A stretch of 42,703 nucleotides of DNA, from assembly GCA_005778835.1 (NCBI GenBank), contig SXMG01000001.1, forward strand, positions 1 to 42,703. Direction: 5' to 3'. A model generated the notes under the pieces. The model ran no database searches and was not told the DNA's origin. It saw only the letters and a list, made by a program, of their open reading frames with translations. Position 1 is the stretch's first letter. Each line of letters starts with the position of its first letter. Positions 32,538-39,076 of this stretch are shown here, piece by piece. The DNA comes from Actinomycetota bacterium (GTDB lineage: Bacteria; Actinomycetota; Actinomycetes; Actinomycetales; Microbacteriaceae). A program made the position numbers and the translations under genes.

Positions 32538-33344
32538 ATGGGGCGTGTATCAGGAAAAGTAGCGTTCGTCACCGGAGCAGCACGAGGTCAAGGGCGTGCC
32601 CACGCACTGCGACTGGCAGAAGAGGGCGCCGACATCATCGCCATCGACCTCTGCGCACCTGTGCCCGACCTGCAGTACCCGCCGGCGACTCCCGAGGACC
32701 TCGCCGAGACCGTGAAGCAGATCGAGGCGCTCGACCGTCGCATTGTGGCGCATCAGGCGGATGTGCGCGACATGGCCGCGCTGCAGGCCGCCGTCGACGA
32801 CGGAGTGGCGAAGCTCGGCGGCCTCGACATCGTCGTCGGCAACGCCGGCATCTGCATCATCGCCGACTCTGAGAGCACGACGCCGGAAATCTGGAAGAAC
32901 ACGATCGACACGAATCTCACGGGCGTGTGGCACACCGTGCAGGCCGCGGTACCGCACTTGAAGGCGCGCGGTGGCGGCTCGATCATCCTCACCAGCTCGG
33001 CGGCCGGCCTCGTCGCACTGCCCTTCCTCACGGCCTACATCGCGGCGAAGCACGGTGTCACGGGGCTCGGCAAGGCCTATGCGCTCGAGCTGGGCCGCTT
33101 CGGCATCCGCGTCAACACGCTGCACCCGGGCGGCGTCAACACCGCCATGGGCGGCATGGGCGCGGCCTTCCCCGAGTACATCGAGAAGAACCCCGGCATC
33201 GTCATGGGCGGCTACGGGGTGCTGCCCGAGACGACGACTGAGCCCGTCGACCAGGCCAACGCCGTGCTCTGGCTCGCTTCTGACGAGGCGAAGTTCGTCA
33301 CCGGCACGCAGGTCTCGGTCGACGCTGGCATGGTCGTGTGCTGA
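32538..33344 (+). CDS. Mycofactocin-coupled short-chain dehydrogenase (SDR 1)
   Basis: A classical SDR of 268 residues. The NAD-binding loop is TGAARGQG (12-19), with NAG (102-104), catalytic Ser153/154, and Tyr167-x3-Lys171 in 'YIAAKHG'. After the second strand it has the extra segment 'PDLQYPPATPEDLAETVKQ' in outline, characteristic of mycofactocin-associated SDRs that keep their NAD bound and need mycofactocin as external electron acceptor. Substrate is probably an alcohol, but unknown. It is the most diverged of the three SDRs here, with a different substrate loop ('GGMGAAFPEYIEKNPG'). A strong ribosome-binding site AAGGAGG lies at 32525-32531. Confidence 0.9.
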   Translation: MGRVSGKVAFVTGAARGQGRAHALRLAEEGADIIAIDLCAPVPDLQYPPATPEDLAETVKQIEALDRRIVAHQADVRDMAALQAAVDDGVAKLGGLDIVVGNAGICIIADSESTTPEIWKNTIDTNLTGVWHTVQAAVPHLKARGGGSIILTSSAAGLVALPFLTAYIAAKHGVTGLGKAYALELGRFGIRVNTLHPGGVNTAMGGMGAAFPEYIEKNPGIVMGGYGVLPETTTEPVDQANAVLWLASDEAKFVTGTQVSVDAGMVVC

Positions 33345-33360
33345 TCAGCTGCTGAGCCCT

Positions 33361-33420
33361 GACGGGGGCGGTGCGCCGCCCCCGTCGCACCACCCCGGTC
33401 CGCAGCCGCGGGAACCGGGG
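33361..33420 (+). other. Two consecutive hairpins, SDR 1 to SDR 2
   Basis: First: GACGGGGGCGG (33361-33371), loop TGCG, CCGCCCCCGTC (33376-33386), a perfect 11-bp stem. Second: CCCCGGT (33393-33399) with ACCGGGG (33414-33420), enclosing CCGC/GCGG. AAAGGAG at 33431-33437 follows. These may partly terminate transcription or protect a processed 3' end. Confidence 0.6.
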
Positions 33421-33443
33421 AACCCACCAGAAAGGAGAACGCA

Positions 33444-34277
33444 ATGGGGCGTTTAGACGGAAAAGTGGTCTTCATCACCGGCGTCGCGCGAGGGCAGGGT
33501 CGCAGTCATGCGATCCGGTTCGCTGAAGAGGGCGCTGACATCATCGGCATCGACGTCGTCGAACCGATCGCGGGCAGCACGTCGCCGCCCGCCACTCAGG
33601 CAGACATGGATGAGACGGTTGCCGCGGTCGAAGCTCTCGACCGTCGCATCGTCGCGACGAAGGCCGACGTGCGCAGTCTTGCGCAGGTGAAGAAGGCCGT
33701 CGACGACGGCGTTGCCCAGCTCGGCCGACTCGACGTCGTGATCGCCAACGCCGGGGTCTCGACGTTCATGGGGCCGGCAGAGTCGCTCACCGAGGAGGCC
33801 TTTGTCGACATGGTCGACATCAACCTCACCGGAGTCTGGCGTTCGTGCGCAGCGGCCATTCCCCACATCAAGGCGGGTGGACGAGGAGGTTCGATCATCA
33901 TGACCAGTTCGGCCGCCGGACTCATGGCCTACCCCAATGTCGGCCACTACGTCGCGGCCAAGCACGGTGTCGTCGGCCTCATGCGCACGCTCGCGCTCGA
34001 GCTCGCTTCCGACAGCATCCGCGTCAACTCGATTCATCCGACCACGGTCGACACGCCGATGGTCAACAACGAGGCGACGTTCAAGCTGTTCCGCCCCGAC
34101 CTCGAGAACCCGACGGCCGATGACTTCGTCGAAGCGGCGAAAGTCATGAACGCACTGCCGATCGGATGGGTCGAGTCGGTCGACATCTCCAACGCCATGG
34201 TCTGGCTCGCCTCCGACGAGGCGCGCTATGTCACCGGCGTGACGCTTCCGGTCGACGCCGGAGCGGTCATCAAGTAG
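33444..34277 (+). CDS. Mycofactocin-coupled short-chain dehydrogenase (SDR 2)
   Basis: An SDR of 277 residues with TGVARGQG (12-19), NAG (102-104), Ser155/156 and Tyr169-x3-Lys173. The mycofactocin-type insert after the second strand reads 'PPATQADMDETVAAVEALDRR' in outline. It aligns end to end without visible gaps with SDR 3 (same length), so the two look like a tandem duplication. The substrate-loop region 'NNEATFKLFRPDLENPTADDF' in outline is shared between them and differs from SDR 1. Substrate unknown. AAAGGAG lies six bases before the ATG. A GNRA-type hairpin follows the stop. Confidence 0.9.
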   Translation: MGRLDGKVVFITGVARGQGRSHAIRFAEEGADIIGIDVVEPIAGSTSPPATQADMDETVAAVEALDRRIVATKADVRSLAQVKKAVDDGVAQLGRLDVVIANAGVSTFMGPAESLTEEAFVDMVDINLTGVWRSCAAAIPHIKAGGRGGSIIMTSSAAGLMAYPNVGHYVAAKHGVVGLMRTLALELASDSIRVNSIHPTTVDTPMVNNEATFKLFRPDLENPTADDFVEAAKVMNALPIGWVESVDISNAMVWLASDEARYVTGVTLPVDAGAVIK

Positions 34278-34299
34278 TCGCGGCGCGCAGCCGCACCCC

Positions 34300-34331
34300 G
34301 CCTGGGTCTGCGGGAGACCGCAGACCCAGGC
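34300..34331 (+). other. Perfect 14-bp hairpin with GAGA tetraloop, SDR 2 to SDR 3
   Basis: GCCTGGGTCTGCGG (34300-34313), GAGA, CCGCAGACCCAGGC (34318-34331). The GNRA-type tetraloop and fully paired 14-bp stem make it the most stable structure in the window by eye. AAAGGAA (34346-34352) precedes the next ATG. Confidence 0.7.
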
Positions 34332-34359
34332 ATCCACCATCACAGAAAGGAAACCCACC

Positions 34360-35193
34360 ATGGGACGGTTGGACGGAAAAGTCGTACTCATCTCGGGCGT
34401 CGCCCGCAGCCAGGGACGCAGTCACGCACTGAGGTTTGCCGAAGAAGGCGCCGACGTGATCGGCTTCGATTTGCTCGATGAGATCAAGGGCTCGCCATCG
34501 GCGCCCGCGACGCAGGCGGACATGGACGAGACGGTGCGGCAGGTCGAAGCACTCGACCGACGCATCGTCGCGACCAAGGCCGACGTGCGCGACATGGCCG
34601 CCGTGAAGGCCGCCGTCGACGAGGGCGTCGCGCAGCTCGGTCGCCTTGACGTCGTGCTCGGCAACGCCGGCGTGTTCACCGCGCCGTCGCTCGCCGAAGA
34701 CATGGAGGACGACATCTTCATGGACACCCTCGACATCAACGTTGCGGGAGTCTGGCGCACGGCGAAGGCGGCCATTCCGCACCTGAAGAAGAACGAGAAC
34801 GGCGGGTCGATCATCATCACGAGCTCGGTCGCCGGGCTCATGGGCTACCCGAACTTCGCGCACTACGTGGCGTCGAAGCACGCGGTCGTCGGGCTCATGC
34901 GTACCCTCGCGCTCGAGCTCGCGCCCCACCACATCCGCGTGAACTCGGTGCACCCCGGCTCGGTGAACACCGTGATGGTGACTAACGACACCATTGCGCG
35001 TCTGTTCCGGCCCGACCTCGAGAATCCGACGGCAGCCGACTTCGCCGAAGCGGCAAAGCAGATGAATCCCATGGGCATCGAGATGCTCGAGTCGTACGAC
35101 ATCTCGAACGCGATGGTGTTCCTCGCTTCCGACGAAGCCCGCTACATCACGGGCGTCACCCTGCCGGTCGACGCCGGAACGATGGTCCAGTGA
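34360..35193 (+). CDS. Mycofactocin-coupled short-chain dehydrogenase (SDR 3)
   Basis: An SDR of 277 residues, paralogue of SDR 2. The cofactor loop is SGVARSQG (12-19) instead of TGxxRGQG: Thr to Ser at the first position and Gly to Ser at the seventh. NAG (102-104), Ser155/156 and Tyr169-x3-Lys173 ('YVASKHA') are intact, so the enzyme is probably active. The mycofactocin-type insert 'PATQADMDETVRQVEALDRR' in outline is present. The loop change may alter NAD binding. Its stop overlaps the MoxR gene's GTG (GTGA), so unlike the other SDRs it is translationally coupled to what follows. Confidence 0.88.
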   Translation: MGRLDGKVVLISGVARSQGRSHALRFAEEGADVIGFDLLDEIKGSPSAPATQADMDETVRQVEALDRRIVATKADVRDMAAVKAAVDEGVAQLGRLDVVLGNAGVFTAPSLAEDMEDDIFMDTLDINVAGVWRTAKAAIPHLKKNENGGSIIITSSVAGLMGYPNFAHYVASKHAVVGLMRTLALELAPHHIRVNSVHPGSVNTVMVTNDTIARLFRPDLENPTAADFAEAAKQMNPMGIEMLESYDISNAMVFLASDEARYITGVTLPVDAGTMVQ

Positions 35194-36104
35194 CCCCTGA
35201 ATCCACCGTCTCGGCGAGTCGGCAACGGGTCGCTGAGCACCTCGTCGGCCGCGAGCGTGAGGTCGAACTCACGCTCGCGGCCGTCGCGGCCGGCCGAGAC
35301 ATCGTGCTCGAGGGCCCGCCAGGAACGAGCAAGACGACGATGCTGAAGGCCATCACCGACGAGTGGGGGATTCCGCTCATGTTCGTCGAGGGCAACGCCG
35401 ACCTCACGCCGGCGAAACTGGTGGGGCATCACAATCCGTCGCGCGTGCTGCGCGAAGACTATTCGCCCGACAACTTCGTGGCGGGCCCGTTGACTGAGGC
35501 CATGCAGACCGGCGGCTTTCTCTACATCGAAGAGTTCAACAGAGCCCCCGACGACACCCTCAACACGCTGCTGACGGCGATGGCCGACCGCAGGCTCGCT
35601 ATTCCGCGGGTGGGCATGATCGAGGCACTGCCGACCTTTCGCGTGATCGCCTCGATGAACCCCTACGACAACGTCGGCACCACCAAGCTGTCGTCGTCGA
35701 TCACCGACCGGCTCAACCGTCTGTCGGTCGACTACCAGAACGCCGAGGCCGAAGAGCGCATCGTGCATTTGCGGGCGAAGCCCGAGGGGGCGCTCGCCGA
35801 CCGGCTCGTGGCCGACGCCGTCGCCGTGACGCGCGCGACGCGCGAGCATCCGTATGTCCGACAGGGGTCGAGCGTGCGCGGCGCCATCGACCTCGTCGCG
35901 GTGGCGGTGCAGCTCGCCGAGCTGCGCTCGATCGAAGCGACCGACGATTCGCGCTACCCCGAGCTCGTCTTCGACTCGATGGTCGTGTCGCTGTCGGGGC
36001 GCATCCACATCGACGAAGCCGTCGACATTTCGCCCGAAGCCGTCTTGCGCGAGATCTGGCAAGACCACTTCGTGCTCGACCCGGCATTGGCTGAGCCGGG
36101 ATGA
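35190..36104 (+). CDS. MoxR-type AAA+ ATPase in the mycofactocin operon
   Basis: A AAA+ ATPase of the MoxR family, 304 residues. Walker A is GPPGTSKT (42-49), Walker B 'FLYIEEFNRAP' (110-120), and sensor/Arg-finger-like segments 'VIASMNPYDNVGTTKLSSSITDR' lie further on. MoxR ATPases work with VWA-domain partners to assemble or activate metal- or cofactor-dependent enzymes, for example methanol dehydrogenase and CO dehydrogenase (CoxD/CoxE). Here it overlaps SDR 3 and is followed at once by a VWA gene, giving a MoxR-VWA pair inside the mft operon. Its client is unknown; a mycofactocin-linked dehydrogenase is a natural guess. GTG start at 35190. Confidence 0.9.
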   Translation: MTPESTVSASRQRVAEHLVGREREVELTLAAVAAGRDIVLEGPPGTSKTTMLKAITDEWGIPLMFVEGNADLTPAKLVGHHNPSRVLREDYSPDNFVAGPLTEAMQTGGFLYIEEFNRAPDDTLNTLLTAMADRRLAIPRVGMIEALPTFRVIASMNPYDNVGTTKLSSSITDRLNRLSVDYQNAEAEERIVHLRAKPEGALADRLVADAVAVTRATREHPYVRQGSSVRGAIDLVAVAVQLAELRSIEATDDSRYPELVFDSMVVSLSGRIHIDEAVDISPEAVLREIWQDHFVLDPALAEPG

Positions 36105-36110
36105 AGAGAA

Positions 36111-37091
36111 CTGCAGGTCGAGTCGCCGATTCAGCGCAAGCGGCCCGGTCAGCGATCGACCACGCCCAGTCGACCCCTCCCGCGCACTCCGAAGCAGCTC
36201 GACCAGAAGCCGACGGTCTTCGAGCCGGGGCAGGGCGGGGCCGGCATGGTGTTCCGCGCGCGTCCGGGGACTCAACCAGGGCACCAGAAGCAGCGCGCGG
36301 GAGGCACGGCAGAGGGGTTCACCGACGAAGTCGCCGAGCTGGTGCCGATCGACGCGACCGGAACCCTCGACCCGGCCGTGCGCGCACTGGCGCGGCAGAT
36401 CGCGTCGAGGCTCATGATTCCGCGACCGAAGAAAGACTCGCGGTCGCAGCGCGGATCAGGAGCGCTCGCGAGTGTTCCCTATCGGCGCGGCAGCGACGAG
36501 ATCGACCTCGACAAGACGATCGAGATGCTCGCCGAGAAACCGGTGCCCGACGACGAAGACATCATCGTGCGCGAGCGCGTGCGAACGCGCCGTTCGCTCG
36601 TGCTCGTCGTCGACGTGTCGGGTTCTATGAAGGGCGAGAGGATTCGCACGGCAGCGGCGATCGTCGGCGCTCTCGCCGGCGAGCTGGCGAACGACGACCT
36701 GGCACTCATCGCGTTCTGGTCGGATGCCGCCGTCCTGCAGACCTTCGGCCAGCATCAGAGCCCCGACCGGCTGCTCGATCTGCTGACGAGCATTCCGACA
36801 CGGGGACTCACGAACGTGGGTTTTCCGCTCGAGCTGGCCGCGAAAGAGTTGCGCAAGCGGCCTGCGCGCGATGCCCGGGTGCTGCTGCTGTCAGACTGCG
36901 TGCACAACGCCGGCCCAGACCCGCGGCCCATTGCTGCCCTGCTGCCCCGACTCGACGTCATGCTCGACCTGAGCGGCGAGCACGACACCGACCTCGCTCG
37001 CGAACTGACGCGGGCCGGCCGTGGTGTCATGCAGACCGTGCTGACGCATCGTGATGTCGCGACCGCCCTCACCCGCATCTTCGCGTCGTAG
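36111..37091 (+). CDS. VWA-domain protein (CoxE-like), partner of MoxR
   Basis: The VWA (von Willebrand A) domain has a complete MIDAS: 'DVSGS' (nt about 36612-36626), Thr in 'GLTNVG' and Asp in 'LLLSDCVHN'. Upstream of it is a basic, Pro-rich N-terminus. From the first ATG (36246) the protein has 281 residues. In the same frame, codons 36111-36245 have the same strongly G/C-biased third positions and read 'SPIQRKRPGQRSTTPSRP' and 'QLDQKPTVFEPGQGG', so coding probably begins near 36111, with CTG as a possible start. The neat ATGA overlap ATG (36101) is one base out of frame. That fits a non-ATG start, a +1 shift near rare AGA, or a sequencing indel. Predicted partner of the MoxR ATPase. Confidence 0.8.
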   Translation: MQVESPIQRKRPGQRSTTPSRPLPRTPKQLDQKPTVFEPGQGGAGMVFRARPGTQPGHQKQRAGGTAEGFTDEVAELVPIDATGTLDPAVRALARQIASRLMIPRPKKDSRSQRGSGALASVPYRRGSDEIDLDKTIEMLAEKPVPDDEDIIVRERVRTRRSLVLVVDVSGSMKGERIRTAAAIVGALAGELANDDLALIAFWSDAAVLQTFGQHQSPDRLLDLLTSIPTRGLTNVGFPLELAAKELRKRPARDARVLLLSDCVHNAGPDPRPIAALLPRLDVMLDLSGEHDTDLARELTRAGRGVMQTVLTHRDVATALTRIFAS

Positions 37092-37143
37092 CCTGAGCCG
37101 CTGACGCGCGACCCGCCCGCACCACCGAGAAAGAGAGAGAACG

Positions 37144-38316
37144 ATGAGCAGAAACGCCTGGTTCGAGACCGTCGCCGAGGCGCAGCGTCGAGCCAAGAAG
37201 CGGCTGCCTAGCCCGGTCTACGGTGCTTTGATCGCCGGATCGGAGAAGGGCGTCACCCTCGACGACAACATTGCCGCCTACAGCGAGCTGGGCTTCGCCC
37301 CGCGCATCGCCGACCACCACGCGCAGCGCGACCTGTCGACCTCGGTGATGGGCATCGATATCGCGATGCCCGTGATCATCTCGCCCACCGGAGTTCAGGC
37401 CGTGCACCCGCAGGGCGAGGTCGCCGTCGCCCGAGCGGCCGCCAACCGAGGCACGATCATGGGGCTCAGTTCGTTCGCGTCGAAAGCGGTCGAAGATGTC
37501 GTCGCGGCGAACGCCAACACGCTCTTTCAGGTGTATTGGAGCGGAGAGCGCGACGAGATGGTGCACCGCCTCGAACGCGCGAAAGCGGCCGGAGCCAAGG
37601 GTCTCATCGCGACCCTCGACTGGTCGTTCTCGCACGGGCGCGACTGGGGAAGCCCGCAGATTCCCGAGAAGCTCACGCTGGGCGCTGCGATCAATTTCGC
37701 CCCGCACGCTCTGCCGCGCATCCCGTGGCTGTGGAGTTTCGCGAAGACCTTCCGCATTCCCGATCTCAAGGCGCCGAACCTGAAGCCGAAGGCGGGCGGA
37801 GAGCCGCCGACGTTCTTCGGCGCCTACGGCGAGTGGATGGGAACGCCGCCGCCCAGCTGGGACGACGTGAAGTGGCTGCGCGACCAGTGGGACGGCCCGT
37901 TCATGCTCAAGGGCGTCGGCCGCATCGACGACGCCAAGCGCGCGATCGACATCGGCGCGACGACGATCTCGGTCTCGAACCACGGCGGCAACAACCTCGA
38001 CACGATTCCTGCGCCGATCCGCATGCTGCCGGGCATCGCCGAGGCGGTGGGCGATCAGATCGAGATCGTGCTCGACGGCGGCGTGCGCCGCGGTTCTGAC
38101 GTCGTCAAGGCGGTCGCGCTGGGCGCTCGGGCCGTCATGATCGGCCGCGCCTACCTGTGGGGCCTCGCCGCCAACGGGCAGGCGGGGGTCGAGAACGTGC
38201 TCGACGTCATGCGCAACGGCATCGACTCGGCACTGCTCGGCCTCGGTCGTGGATCGCTCGGCGAGCTCTCGCGCGACGACATCTACGTGCCCGAGGGCTT
38301 CGAGAAGATCCGCTGA
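37144..38316 (+). CDS. mftD: Mycofactocin biosynthesis FMN oxidoreductase MftD
   Basis: An FMN-dependent enzyme of the alpha-hydroxyacid dehydrogenase fold, 390 residues. MftD oxidatively deaminates the AHDP core to premycofactocin. Signatures are 'VIISPTGVQAVHPQGEVAVARAA' in outline, 'SNHGGNNLDTIPAP' (278-291, with the catalytic His280), and 'DGGVRRGSDVVKAVALGARAVMIGRAYLWGLA' in outline for phosphate binding. Where lactate oxidases have HGGRQ, this has HGGNN, as expected for MftD. It starts 52 bases after the VWA gene with a weak purine-rich leader, and is followed by mftE after 46 bases. Confidence 0.93.
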   Translation: MSRNAWFETVAEAQRRAKKRLPSPVYGALIAGSEKGVTLDDNIAAYSELGFAPRIADHHAQRDLSTSVMGIDIAMPVIISPTGVQAVHPQGEVAVARAAANRGTIMGLSSFASKAVEDVVAANANTLFQVYWSGERDEMVHRLERAKAAGAKGLIATLDWSFSHGRDWGSPQIPEKLTLGAAINFAPHALPRIPWLWSFAKTFRIPDLKAPNLKPKAGGEPPTFFGAYGEWMGTPPPSWDDVKWLRDQWDGPFMLKGVGRIDDAKRAIDIGATTISVSNHGGNNLDTIPAPIRMLPGIAEAVGDQIEIVLDGGVRRGSDVVKAVALGARAVMIGRAYLWGLAANGQAGVENVLDVMRNGIDSALLGLGRGSLGELSRDDIYVPEGFEKIR

Positions 38317-38362
38317 GCACGGCACTCGTCGCCAGGCGGGTCGACCGCGGTACGGTGGCGGC

Positions 38363-39076
38363 GTGACGCGACTCGACGAGACGCCCTGGCCGGGCATCCC
38401 GGCCCAGCCCCTGGTGATCGTGCCACTCGGTTCGACCGAGCAGCACGGGCCGCACCTGCCGTTCGACGTCGATGCGCGCATCGCGGCGGCGGTGGCGCAG
38501 GCGGCGGGTGCGCGACTCGGCGCGGTCGTCGCCCCGGTGCTGGCATACGGTTCGAGCGGAGAGCACCAGCAGTTCGCGGGCACACTCTCGATCGGTCGGG
38601 ATGCACTGCGCATGCTGCTGGTCGAGCTCGTGCGCTCGGCGCGCACGTGGGCGCCGCGAGTCGCTCTGGTGACCGGGCACGGCGGCAACGCGCCGGTGCT
38701 GTCGGAGGTCGTGCCGACTCTGCGCGGCGAAGGCCATGACGTGGCCTGGCTGGCGTGCGGCGCGCCGGCGACGATCGACCCGCCTGCCGACGCGCACGCC
38801 GGACGACTCGAGACCGCCCTCATGCTGCACCTCGAGCCGACGCGCGTCGGCCCCTTCGACGACGTGGTCGGCGCGACGACTCCGCTCGCCGAACTCATGG
38901 GCGAGCTCGAAGCGGGACGATTGCGCGAGGTGACGCCCACTGGAGTGCTCGGTGACCCTCGCGGTGCGACCGCGGCAGAAGGGCGCGCCCTGCTCGCGGC
39001 ACTCGTCGACGATGCCGTCGGCCGCATCGAAAAGTGGAGCATCGGTGCGCGCGGTCTACTGCGAGCGGAGTGGTGA
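38363..39076 (+). CDS. mftE: Mycofactocin precursor peptide peptidase MftE
   Basis: A creatininase-family metalloprotease of 237 residues that cleaves the modified MftA to release the C-terminal Val-Tyr-derived core. Metal-ligand motifs are 'GSTEQHGPHLPFDVD' (23-37: Glu26, His28, Asp37), 'VTGHGGN' (His106) and 'HAGRLETA' (Glu150). The GTG at 38363 is chosen by homology; longer upstream frames add only low-complexity sequence. TACGGT (38351-38356) lies exactly six bases before it and there is no ribosome-binding site, so an internal leaderless promoter for mftE-mftF is possible. Overlaps mftF by four bases (GTGA). Confidence 0.93.
   Translation: MTRLDETPWPGIPAQPLVIVPLGSTEQHGPHLPFDVDARIAAAVAQAAGARLGAVVAPVLAYGSSGEHQQFAGTLSIGRDALRMLLVELVRSARTWAPRVALVTGHGGNAPVLSEVVPTLRGEGHDVAWLACGAPATIDPPADAHAGRLETALMLHLEPTRVGPFDDVVGATTPLAELMGELEAGRLREVTPTGVLGDPRGATAAEGRALLAALVDDAVGRIEKWSIGARGLLRAEW

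Noticed and set aside
36101-37054. A 317-residue open frame beginning at the ATGA overlap after MoxR
   Set aside because: Its third codon positions lack the strong G/C bias, the product is low-complexity Arg/Ala-rich, and the VWA motif lies in the other frame.
38249-38362. Upstream extension of mftE
   Set aside because: It overlaps the end of mftD in another frame and adds only basic low-complexity residues; MftE homology begins at 38363.
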